Shown here piece by piece: positions 54,488 to 64,000 of a DNA stretch of 64,000 bases (positions are counted from its first letter, which is position 1; each line of letters opens with the position of its first letter). The DNA is taken from the NCBI RefSeq assembly GCF_022682495.2, contig NC_071391.1, forward strand, positions 19,939,680 to 20,003,679, in the 5' to 3' direction. Origin of the DNA: Desmodus rotundus. Taxonomy: Eukaryota; Chordata; Mammalia; Chiroptera; Phyllostomidae. The position numbers and the translations under genes were made by a program. Below the pieces are notes generated by a model. That model made no database searches. It was given only the letters and a program-made list of their open reading frames with translations, and was not told the origin of the DNA.

Positions 54488-54936
54488 ACTCACTCCAAAG
54501 GTTTTCAAACTGTTTCCAAGAAGCCCTGTGTTCTACTGAGGTGTTTGGGGAAGGAGAAAGCAGGAAAGGTGGGCTGAACAGATGAGTTCTACTCCCTACT
54601 CAGCTCCATCACCCCTTTTAACACAGCAGCTCTGCTTTTATGTGTTTTCTCTGCTGAGACGATCATAATATTGCACTTGAGAAAAATAACTAACTCAGAG
54701 CCTAATTAAAGTGTGTTAAGTGAGTTCCCTCAGAAGCTGACCCAGAAGTGATTTGTGAAAAGCACCAGCAGTGCAGAGGCAAAGTAAGAGGATGAAGGGA
54801 AGAAAACCAAGGCAGGTGTGAAACGAGCAGGTTCACCTGTGTGCAACTGGGACACAGTCTTACTGAGGGACCCCAGGAGATGATGCAGAACACAACTCTA
54901 AGTGATTTACTGCACAGTGGTGAAGAAGCTGAGTTG

Positions 54937-54973
<37 letters not shown>

Positions 54974-56225
54974 ACCAACTGTTTTCCATCAATGATTAAG
55001 GCTGCTCTCAGGGACATTAATTTTCTAAAATTTCTACTTTGCAATGTTCATAGACCAAGATTTTACTTTTGTGCCTTCTGTTCTCTTTGTCACATCCAGA
55101 TGAGCATCCACACACATAGACTCATTAAAAACAAAGTCATTATCTAGAACCCTGCTCTCCAAGATTCAGCATTTCACAAGGAAGGAAATTTTAGAGGTTA
55201 AAAGGTTCCAGCTATCTCTGGCTAAAAAATAAAAAGTGAAGCGGGGGGGAAGAAAGAAATATATTCAGTGAAGATTTCTTCCGTGACTTAGAATTCCAAT
55301 ATATTTTCCTTCAAACTTGAATATTTTACTTTATTGATGGACACAACCAATTAGAAGTTATTAAGGTCCATTCATTACTAACACTTGGATATTTGGGGAT
55401 ACATGGCTGGTTGAGTAAGTTATTACACATTATAAGTGAGATACTTGATATTATATTCAGCCAAAAGATCAGTTTTAAAAGATTGATAAATATCAAGTGG
55501 TTATTAATCACCCTCCTTTTGATTTCATCTGTTTGATTTTTACAGTAATTAACATGAATTGTTTACACCTATACTCTTAGGTAGCATATTTTTCAGATAA
55601 ATTCAACAATAAATTTGGGAAAAGAGGTGCTAAACTACACAGATAATTGTTTTTTTCATTTCTCCATATCATAGACATATTTCTTATTGATGATCACATG
55701 GTAGAGATGAAGTCATCAATTTCATCATCAGTTGAAAAATTTATCAAATCCTAATTCATTGGCATAACCTGGCTGCTTTCCAGCTAACTGTGCCAAGAGG
55801 TTAAAATGGGTCTTAAGTTGATAACTTGCCAGAACACAAGGACATTTAAACTTTTTTCCAAGTTTACACTCTTATAATGCAACAAATATTCAGCTCCCCT
55901 TTAGCATTAGGAAATTAATCAGTTAATATTACTATAGAATGCACTATTCAGTAGAAGCACCTGCATTAGAATCAAAAGAAAGGCATGTCGCCTCTTAACA
56001 TGGGATATGACCAATCAAACTCAACTCATTTAAAATCTTGAGAATTTTGAATGTAACAAAGAAAGAAGGAACCAAGAGGCCTCAATAAAGAATAAGAGAA
56101 AGATCACTTAATCCACAGATGCTTAGCCAGACCTAAATTTCAGGTAGTCCATTAGAATGTGAAATTATGGGCAAAATTTTGTGCAAAAGTTCATTTAGGT
56201 GGGGAGGGAGGGTCATTATTAGATG
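54488..56225. other. unassigned DNA with a GT run
   Basis: No secure interspersed repeat or gene over about 1.7 kb. 54496-54550 resembles a decayed DNA-element end ('ggttttcaaactgtttccaagaagcc'). Confidence 0.35.
54941..54970. repeat. (GT)15 microsatellite
   Basis: Fifteen uninterrupted GT units; can adopt Z-DNA. Confidence 0.95.
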
Positions 56226-56229
56226 AAGA

Positions 56230-56332
56230 ACCAGTCTAAGAACCAGTCTCCCACCCTACCCTGATTTTACAGTTGAGGGACTAGGACAAAAGAATTTCAG
56301 AGACTTCTTCCAAGTCACACACTTACCTAGTT
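56230..56332 (-). repeat. MIR fragment, reverse
   Basis: 'gattttacagttgagggactagg' and 'cttcttccaagtcacacacttacctagtta' resemble reversed MIR, cut off by an L1 tail. Confidence 0.45.
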
Positions 56333-56340
56333 ATAGAAGA

Positions 56341-56416
56341 GTGAGGAGAGCAATGCGGGGAAACTGGGACAACTGTAAGGGGACAACAATAAACAATAAA
56401 GAAAATTAAAATAAAA
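56341..56416 (+). mobile_element. very short young L1 tail insertion (76 bp)
   Basis: 'gagcaatgcggggaaactggg' then ACAACTGTAAGGGGACAACA and AATAAACAATAAA is the last part of the bat L1 3' UTR plus A-rich tail. ATAGAAGA on both sides (56333-56340 and 56417-56424) is a likely target duplication. Extreme 5' truncation. Confidence 0.75.
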
Positions 56417-56589
56417 TAGAAGAAAAGAATAAAATTAAAAAGATGTCCTTATCATTGGGCCTTAACAGTCTGGGAAGAGATTCCAGTGACACTGTACAGA
56501 CAGTGGCCAAGGGGAGATGGCATATCAGAGATGGACCTTGTCAAAGCTGCTAGGTAGCATAGTGGCTTATCATCCATAGCTGAGAGTGG

Positions 56590-56695
56590 TCAGCCCCAGT
56601 CCAGATTTCAGTTCCACCGTTCATTTACTGCCTGAGTGTGAGCATGTTACTTAATGAGCCTCTGTTGTCCCATCTGTTATATGCATATAAGATTT
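56590..56695 (+). repeat. MIR, forward, left half of a split copy
   Basis: 'cagtccagatttcagttccaccgttcatttactgcctgagtg' and 'ttaatgagcctctgttgtcccatctgtta' match MIR, which resumes at 57060. Confidence 0.65.
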
Positions 56696-57055
56696 GCTTA
56701 TACATTACTTGAATGAAATGGATCAAAGTGGTCAAAAGGTACAAACATCCAATTACAAGATAAAAAGTCCCGAGGGTCATTTGTTGTACACCATGATCAC
56801 TGTACTTAATGATGCTGTTTTACAGTTGAAAGTTGCTAGGCCAACAGGTCTTAAAAGTTCTCATCACAAGAAAAATATTGTAATTAGACATGGTGATGGA
56901 AGTTAACTAAACATATTGTTGAGGTTACTTCAAAATTTCACAATATATTTCATAATATATTTCATTATGTATCAAATTATTATGTTGTGCACCTAAAAGT
57001 AAGCGATGTCATATGGTAATTATATATCAGTAATTTTTCTAAAAACTCAGAGGAA
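56696..57055 (+). mobile_element. old L1 3' UTR inserted in a MIR
   Basis: 'gtggtcaaaaggtacaaacatcc', 'ttaaaagttctcatcacaagaaaaatattg' and 'aattattatgttgtgcacct' are L1MA/MB-like 3' UTR. MIR sequence lies on both sides. Confidence 0.8.
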
Positions 57056-57059
57056 AAGA

Positions 57060-57150
57060 ATTGTTCATAGTCAGGATTTGGTGAGGATTAAGTGATATAA
57101 TATATGTAAAGGAACTAGAACAATGCTTGGTAAATAATGAATAGAAGTTA
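57060..57150 (+). repeat. MIR, forward, right half of a split copy
   Basis: 'ggtgaggattaagtgatataatatatgtaaaggaactagaacaatgcttgg' is the downstream MIR half. Confidence 0.7.
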
Positions 57151-58773
57151 TTATTGTGGTTGTTTGACTCTGTCTTCCTTTTCTATAAAATCTCCTTTGC
57201 CCCAGACAGCTCAGTTCCTCCATATTCTTTCTAGTTTTTCCTCCTACTAACCTAATTTGGGAATATACTTCAGTGAACATTTACACAACAAGGTCTCTAA
57301 GACTGATAGCTTCTTGAGGTGCCCCTTTTAACCCACAAGCTAAGCCCCAAGGCAGAGCATGAAGCCCAGTGATGGAACTTCAGCCTCAGCAATCGAATGG
57401 GAGAGAAATCCTTTTCTTTATTTTGCAGTGGATGAGGAGCTTTCCTAAGCTTCTCTTCCAGAAATCACACTTGTAGGAAGATACCTTCTCCCACTACTTG
57501 TTAAGGGACCATGTGCCCCATAACAACTAAAAAGAAGCTGAGTATTCCTGGCCAAAGAGCCTTTTCCTGAAATCCTCCAGGAAAGCAGGAAATGTCTGAG
57601 CAAGGCTAATAAAATCCATGCAACAGCAGATGTGACTCAGGCACCTGAATCCTCCTCGGTTTAAATGATTCATTACCCAGCAAAACTGCAATTCCCTCAT
57701 TCAGCGCTTAATACCAACTCTAGCTATTTGCTCAGGAGAAAATATTACCATGTCAAAGAAATAGCAGCTAATTTGTCCTCCATATGCCTGACATACCTGC
57801 TCAATTTGTCTACAAATAGACATCTCTCCTGGCTCCATAATTCCAATCATATTTATTTCCATCTTTTTTTGCAAATTAATTTTATCTGCCTTTTATTATT
57901 GAAATATAACTCCTGGTATTGGGGCAAAAACTAAAAAATTACTTTTTTCACCCTGACTTTGATTTCAGTTTGTATCTGATGTACAGATGTTTTTTACTCA
58001 GTAATTCAGTGAAAAATATGTAAAAGATGATTTTTACTCAGTAATTCAGTGAAAAATATGTAAAAGCCACATGAATTATGCAATGTTTCCTAAAAATGAG
58101 TTAGTAGCAGGTTATCAGTTCCCATTTACAAAAATTCTGATTATGTATGCAGTGTGTTACTAATGACATTAATCCTTAATTCATGGGACATAAGTTATAC
58201 AACCTTGCAACATATGGTCTTCAGCCTTTATACATAGCTCACCTCTTGCTGATGCATTTTGAATGTAACTGGAGAGAGGAGATAAGGCATGGAAGGAGGA
58301 GATGGGGGTGGCTAAGAACTCATCCTGGATAACGAATATATACACGACTAAAGTGCAGTAGTTGCATACAAATCCTCATGTTTACCCATAGAGCATTAAA
58401 TTGATTTCCTGTCTATCCAGGATTCATTAATGTTAGGATGCTTAGGAGTAATTCAATTGCCAGCTTCAAATGGCTGGGTTACATACACTAATATTGCACT
58501 AAAACTGTTGGCCTCCTGGTCGGGGGGTGGGAGGGGGTAAATGAGCTTTATCGTCAAGGCAGAAAAGTTCAAAAACTACTGGAAAGAAGAAGCAGAACTG
58601 GCACTGTTCATGGTATGTTCTACCTTTAAAAGAGAAATGGCCTTCCAAATGAATATCTGCTGCTTATCACTTTTTTATGAATCTGATATATGGAGTATCT
58701 TAAGTAACAGGCACATTTGCATAATGATCCATCAGACAGCTGATATACATGCAAACTAATTTTCTTATTGAAG
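57151..58773. other. unassigned DNA with one tandem duplication
   Basis: No secure interspersed repeat or gene over 1.6 kb. 57650-57960 is AT-rich and repeat-free and may be conserved non-coding DNA; unproven. G-rich patch at 58520-58536. Confidence 0.35.
57991..58066. repeat. 40-bp tandem duplication, two copies
   Basis: The segment starting TTTTTACTCAGTAATTCAGT at 57991 repeats at 58031; 36 aligned bases are identical. Preceding AGATGT/AGATGA extends the unit with one change. The identity suggests a recent event. Confidence 0.9.
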
Positions 58774-59420
58774 TGTTAGAGTGGGAATTAACAAAAGAGA
58801 AGGGAGGAATGAACAGTCACCCAGGGGAGTAACTGGCATCTTTCACCAAAAGGAGCAAAACATTCTGCCTAGTGGCCTAGACAAGAAAGAGAGAGAGCTT
58901 TGCAGCCACCCTACGGGGGAGGTGGTGAGTACCAGCATCAGTCTGAGGGGAGTAGGGGTTGGAGAAAAAGGTGAAGGGGAATTTCTTTCACATGTGCACG
59001 GTAGGAGCCAAATGATGAAGCAGAATTATGAGGCCTGCACGGTAGAAACCAACTTCGGGACCAGAAAAAGGGGAGGGCAAAGCCTGGGAAAATCTGGGAG
59101 AAAGATCAGATAAGAGTAAGGACACAAGCCCTGGGGAATCCAGGAAAGAGATTGGATGGGGGAGGGTGGAGAGGCAGCACAATCACAAGCCTGGGAAAAG
59201 CCAAAGAAGAGGTTGGATAGTTTGAAAGAAAGTCTGCTCTTTTTCAGCACAAGGAGATATATGGAAGTTTAGAAAGGACCTCAGGGCAGCTACTACCCTA
59301 TAGCCTGCCCGCTCTCTGCCTCTCCAAGAGTGTACTATCACTTTTTGCTCCAATAAATCTTGCCACTATCACTTAAAACACATGAGTGTCCATGAAATTC
59401 TTTTCCCATGACACCACTGA
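58774..59420 (+). mobile_element. gammaretrovirus-like solo LTR, approximate edges
   Basis: The 3' part has the ERV1-type R-U5 order: 'gctctctgcctctccaagag', TTTTTGCTCCAATAAATCTT (poly(A) signal 59352-59357), then 'cacatgagtgtccatgaaattcttttccc'. The upstream part has three related about 35-base units starting at 59078, 59124 and 59185 (AAGCCTGGGAAAA, AAGCCCTGGGGAA, AAGCCTGGGAAAA), like U3 enhancer repeats. No gag, pol or env was seen. Frames on both strands are short. Confidence 0.65.
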
Positions 59421-59898
59421 AGAGCCTATTTCCTTTCACCCAGGACAAGGAAAGGAAAACATAATCTATTGGAACAAACACAAACTCTGAGAGAATTCTG
59501 TTCTCTGACAGTCTCCTAATCAGACATGATAAGGGATATTCAGAGCTCACAACCCCAGCTCACTGCAAGATTCCACTATTTTTTAGAATTTAAAAGGTGG
59601 CCAGTTCTTTATAAAATTTAAAATGAAAATAAAATAACTCAGGTGAGCATTTCCACAATTTCTCTATAACTGACTTCAATCTAATGCAAATCTCTTGCGG
59701 CAGAAAAGGTATTAACTTCTATGCTGCAAACACCTCCCATGTTATGCTGGGTCTCACTGAGCCATAATCAACAGCTTTTTCTCTGCTCATTGCGACACCT
59801 CAATCTACCTAAGGTGTTCAAGTTTCCTCAAGCCCCTTATCTAAAACCCTTTACCTTTGTTGACCTTGAGAAGACTATATCTGTTAAAAAGGACTCCT
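59421..59898. other. sequence between two LTR-like elements
   Basis: Nothing retroviral recognised in this 480-bp stretch: no primer-binding site or gag-like frame. Confidence 0.4.
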
Positions 59899-60503
59899 TG
59901 TGATTAACTAGGCTTAACTAGAGTCTAACAGCCATTGTTTAGAGAGGTCCGTCACACAGGCTGAATTTCAGGGAAAAGCCACAGACTGGGCTGCCAAGAC
60001 TCCTGCACTGTGCTCCTGCTCTTTGAGCTGACCCTCCTTTTATGAGAACCCCAAGGATTGAAATTTGACCAATAAGACTGAGGCTTTCCCTGTCCAATCA
60101 GAGCTGTGCAGCTATAGCTTAATTTGCATCTTCACCTACCATAATGTCTCCATTCTGACCAATTGGTACAGTGCACTTTGAACCAATCAAACTGAGAGAA
60201 TTTGGAGTCCTCATCTGCATAGAAATGGACCAATCAGGGAATGGGGGCAGTCATTCTTCTCTACATCAGCCAGCTTCACCTGTGCCTCAGTGGAATGCAC
60301 TTTCAGTTTCCATTGAAGACTGTGTCTCCCCACCGCACACAGCTTCCTTGGTCAAGCCACTTAGAATGAGCTAACAGCCAAGCTGTTCCAAAACCAAGTT
60401 ACTTAATAACTGAGTTTTCACTTAATAAAGTCTTTCCTTGCCTCATCACATCCCAAATTGGGTACACCTGTTGAACTGGTGACACTGACCTTTGGTTAAC
60501 ACA
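59899..60503 (+). mobile_element. second LTR-like element with CCAAT ladder
   Basis: Five CCAAT boxes at 60069, 60094, 60159, 60183 and 60230, an ATTTGCAT octamer at 60122, then a poly(A) signal AATAAA at 60424 and a U5-like tail. The proposed ends TGTGATTAAC (59899) and GGTTAACACA (ending 60503) form a short inverted repeat starting TG and ending CA, as LTRs do. No target duplication was found, so the edges remain tentative. No coding sequence. Confidence 0.6.
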
Positions 60504-60529
60504 TATATCCTGCCCATACTTCTTCAGTG

Positions 60530-60780
60530 ATATCCTTCAGTGACCTAAATCCAAATAATTGTGCTGTTTCATGCCTCAGTGCCTGTGCACATGTTTCCTC
60601 CTCCTCTAATGCCTTTCCCAGCAGGGTCCACCCATTTCTAAAGCTGCAACTGAAGCATCCCCTCCTTATGAGATCTTCATTTCCCACCATCCACTTACTC
60701 TCTGGCTCTGCAGATGCAGGCCTATCTCCTTTTGGTGCTTAGGGTGATGTCTTCATTTTAGCATCACTTGGCATTTTATA
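60530..60780 (+). repeat. L2 LINE fragment, forward
   Basis: 'catgcctcagtgcctgtgcacatg', 'ctctaatgcctttcccagca' and 'gaagcatcccctccttatgag' match the L2 'ccttcttgcctggaatgcc...cacctcctctgtgaagcc' region. Confidence 0.6.
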
Positions 60781-61554
60781 AGCACTGCTGTCTCCTAATA
60801 TCTATTTCCCTTTTATACCTCCTTTTTCATTCTTCTTGCAGAAATATAATTTGTGGAACTCAGTAGAAGAGAAGAACTCATTATGTCATGAAGTGAATAA
60901 GTGAAGATAAATTGACCTCAGAATGCCCTATAGTAAGTTTACAGTGCAAAGAACAAGTTCTGCATCTTTTGGAACAAAAGAGTGAGGAGACATTCCTGGG
61001 AGGCTAAGAGAATGAGAAGATAAAAGGAGGAATGAGTAAGAGATTAAGGAAATATTTTTCAACCTTGCAATAACATTCATTATATTAATAAATTCCATGA
61101 TATTCTACCTTCTTTGTATCCCCAGATGTGACTGACTGACTTCATTGTAGAATGTTGTTCTTTTAGTAAATGTATTCTTTTAAAATATAATTGGATATAA
61201 CTTGAGCTGATTCTTTTCTCAAAATTTTTGCTGCACATTCCTAAGTGAAATTATTCTGTGTTTTGCTATTTTTAGGTTTTAGTTTAAGTGTTAGGCTTCT
61301 TTCATATTGTTGTAGTACATTGTTGTAGTCTTCTTTATTTTTCCATGTTCTAAAACAGTTTAGCTATCTGTCCTCTAATAACAATATGTTTGTCTGCAAA
61401 ATTGCTTGCAATTGTCATCTTTAGGGAGTTTTTAACTATCCTCTTCTTTCTTTTAGTGTTATTGGTGTACTCAAATTTTTGACCCCTCCTTGAATCAAGT
61501 TTGAGAAATTTTATTATCCATTCTGACCACAATGAAAATCTTTCAGTCAAGGGT
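60781..61554. other. unassigned AT-rich DNA
   Basis: No recognised repeat or gene. Confidence 0.4.
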
Positions 61555-61705
61555 CTTTGCACTTCCTCTTTACCTGGTAAATCCTACAGTTCCCTCAGAG
61601 TTTAGTTCAATAATCCCTTCCTCACATAACTTCATGAACTAATGTTTTCCACATCGTATCACATAACAGTCAGACTATCAGTTTTAGTTGTGATTATTTG
61701 ATTAA
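61555..61705 (+). repeat. L2 LINE fragment, forward
   Basis: 'tgcacttcctctttacctgg', 'ctcagagtttagttcaataatcccttcctcaca' and 'tcgtatcacataacag' are a diverged L2. Confidence 0.5.
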
Positions 61706-62349
61706 TTATGTTTTCTATACAAAGAACATTACAGTTGGCACCATATTTGGTTTCTCAACTCTATATCCCAGGGCCCCAATCTAATCCCTTCCTTTCCAGG
61801 TAATACTTTTCTTTGGATGGCTGCTTATAGCAAAATTCTTTTTTATTATAGATTTAAATTTGTATTAATATGAATTAAGATAAATTTCTCTTCATAATTC
61901 TGACTGGAAGAGGTTGTGAAATTTTACATGCACATGCACAGGGATTTATTTTTTCAAATAAAAATTTTTTCTCTTATTATATCTTGAGGTATCTTTCTAT
62001 TCCTTTGTTTTTCCTCTATATGTAGAAGAGCAATTAGCTATTTATAGAATGTTTACTCTCTACTTACCACAGCTATTGTATTCTCTTTCATTCATTTCCA
62101 CATTGTGGGCGTGTTTCTCCATTTTGTCACCGGAGTCAATAAACCAGTTTTCCACAGCATCACATCTGCTTTTTTGGTGCCTCGGGGCCGATCCTAACTC
62201 TGCCATTTTATTATTCCTTCTTCTACAATCCTCACTTACATACCCACCTCCTTCTGTGAGATCACCCTGTTACCTCTTATCTCATAATTTTATAGGGAGC
62301 TCCTTTTTTTTCTCGATGACCATGTCATTTTCTCCTCTCTTGAGGCTGC
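61706..62349. other. unassigned AT-rich DNA
   Basis: No recognised repeat or gene. The plus-strand frame at 62049-62363 is T-rich, hence its hydrophobic translation. Confidence 0.4.
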
Positions 62350-62739
62350 CAATCAGTTTTTAAATATTTTTCTGGATCTTGGATAATGTACAGAGGTACT
62401 ATTTTACCCTTCTGAAGTAGAATGTTAATCATATGCTGAAACACATGCTTTTCCTTATTTCTCAAGGCATATACATTAAAACCTAACTCACTCTTGGTAA
62501 TAACCTCATAATATTCAATAGTATGGATGTGCCATGTTTTAATCTCTCTTTTACATTCTAATACTAATGCATTTCAGGTTATTTACAGGGTTTTTTAGTT
62601 TGTTTGGCTGGTCTTTTGTTTTGGTTTGGCTTGGGGTTTTGCCCATTCAAACTATCTGCAATAAAAATTATTGCAGTTATAGCATTGCCAGTAATCAGTC
62701 CTATCTATCCTTTTCATGTGTATAGTTAGTTTATTTTTG
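62350..62739 (-). mobile_element. old L1, reverse, left part
   Basis: 'cataatattcaatagtatggatgtgccatgttttaat' and 'catttcaggttatttacagg' are the complement of late old-L1 sequence. It continues after the SINE at 62740. Confidence 0.55.
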
Positions 62740-62947
62740 TAAGGACTCGTATTTACTTATTTTTAGAGAGAAGGGAAGGGACAGAGAAAGAAGGGGGAGA
62801 GAAGAATCAATGTGTGGTTGCCTCTTGTACATCCCCCACTGGGAACCTGGCCCACAACCCAGGAATGTGTCCTCACTGTGAATCAAACCAGCAACCCTTT
62901 GGTTTGCAGGCTGGCACTCAGTCCACTGAGCCACACTAGTGGTGGCT
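62740..62947 (-). repeat. VES-type bat SINE, reverse
   Basis: GAGAAGAATCAATGTGTGG, 'ctgggaacctggcccacaaccc', 'ttggtttgcaggctggcactcagtccactgagccaca' is a reversed VES with its head near 62947. TTAGTTTA on both sides (62726 and 62954) may be the target duplication. Interrupts the old L1. Confidence 0.9.
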
Positions 62948-63900
62948 GTCTACTTAGTTTAAAAGTGTCTTTCTATTGTTTGGTTCTGGTTGGCAACAGA
63001 TCTGAACATCTTTTCACATGCCGATTCAACATTTTTTCACTTTCTTTGTATAAATTATGTACTCGTATTATTTTCTTTTTTCTTATTTATTTGTAGGAAT
63101 TATTTGGGCATTAGAAGTAGTAACTCCTGTTATAAATATTACAAATATTTTCAACAGCCTACAAATTGTCACAATTTTTTATGTTGTTTTCCATTAAGGA
63201 AAATTTTATTAATATGTAATCATATCTGCCAGTTCTTTTCTGTGCGGTTTTGGATTTCCCATCTCCTAAAATATTTCTCCTACCCTAACGGTGCATACTT
63301 TCCTAAAGTTTGAATGCTTTTATTGTTTTATTTGTTGCACTTGATTTTTAATCCATCTGGAATACATTCTAAATAAGCTACGAGGTAGAAATCCAACATT
63401 GTTTTTCCAGATAGATAGCAAATTATGCCAGTAGCATTTATTATGTCAACCATCATTTCACCACTGAATTTAAAAGGCATTATTATCATGTATTAAGGCC
63501 TCATAACTCTTAGATATATTCCCAGACTCCCTTTTCTGTTTCAATGATCTATTCATCTGTTCTTTTCCTACTACCACGCTATTTTGATTTTGAGAAATTG
63601 TGCAAAGAATTAACAGATTAACTTTTATGCACTTATTCTTCCACATGAAGTTTAATACAGTGTTTTCTAGTTTGCCAAAAAATATGAGATTCTGAATGAA
63701 ACTACATTAACTCTGTGTAATCTGAGAATGACTTACAATTTTATGATATTTAACTTTCTATCTGGGAATGTCTCCCCAAGATTTATATTTTATAGGTTCA
63801 AATATATTTTTAAATATATGATTATACAAAACATACTGTCTTGTAACTTATTGTCATTAATTAATATGTTATGAATACTTTTCATATCATTGAATATTTT
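62948..63900 (-). mobile_element. old L1, reverse, right part
   Basis: 'gatctgaacatcttttcacatg', 'ttgatttttaatccatctgg', 'gttttctagtttgccaaaa' and 'aatgatctattcatctgttc' follow the complement of old-L1 ORF2 over almost 1 kb. Confidence 0.65.
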
Positions 63901-64000
63901 TAAACATTTGGGCTTCAGAGTATTAAAATATTGGGATATGTTCTAAGTGATAAAATACAAAAGTTCTGTTGAATCTCTAGGTTTTCATTTTGGATTATAA

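Overview
This window reads as nuclear DNA of a placental mammal, almost certainly a bat. Several short elements carry the tRNA-derived head (starting GCCCTGGCTGG) and pyrimidine-rich tail of the bat VES-type SINEs. Several L1 copies end in the G-rich 3' UTR and the ACAACAATAAA tail common in bat genomes. The SINE subtypes and L1 tails fit a yangochiropteran, perhaps a noctilionoid, but the species is an inference. The DNA is AT-rich with no CpG island, no long multi-exon coding pattern and no structural RNA gene. It looks like an intergenic stretch or a large intron. I found no protein-coding gene I can name.

Layout. 0-8 kb: ancient MIR, L2, MLT1-type LTR and MER20 pieces. 7.9-8.4 kb: a short retrocopied mRNA tail, an L1 3' UTR and a VES SINE, all reversed. 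10.5-12.6 kb: an old DNA element, a processed pseudogene on the minus strand, and an old inverted L1 in which a 29-bp piece has expanded into a 12-copy minisatellite. 14.0-16.0 kb: a nearly complete HAL1 (half-L1) with a broken ORF1. 17.3-20.4 kb: an old L1 split by a younger L1, a VES SINE and a second young L1 with a 5' inversion and a perfect 15-bp target-site duplication. 24.6-26.0 kb: a young L1 beside an old one. 26.8-27.4 kb: two different bat SINE types. 29.9-30.6 kb: an LTR-like element inside a MIR. 40.5-41.8 kb: a GC-rich LTR-like element, also inside a MIR. 46.0 kb: a tiny twin-primed L1. 51 kb: a deleted mariner with transposase remnants. 54.3 kb: a hAT MITE with an exact 8-bp duplication. 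58.8-60.5 kb: two neighbouring retroviral LTR-like sequences, one with five CCAAT boxes. 62.3-63.9 kb: an old reversed L1 holding another VES SINE.

The elements do not form a pathway. What the window records is layered transposition: MIR and L2 oldest, then MLT1, MER and old L1, then HAL1, mariner and LTRs, then young bat L1 and VES. I see no new biological system. The most checkable points are the three L1 copies with 5' inversions, the minisatellite born inside an L1, the HAL1, the mariner deletion derivative, the promoter-like LTR pair, and two weak exon candidates (21.5 kb plus strand, 38.9 kb minus strand). Family names come from remembered consensus sequences, not from a RepeatMasker run, and most edges are approximate.
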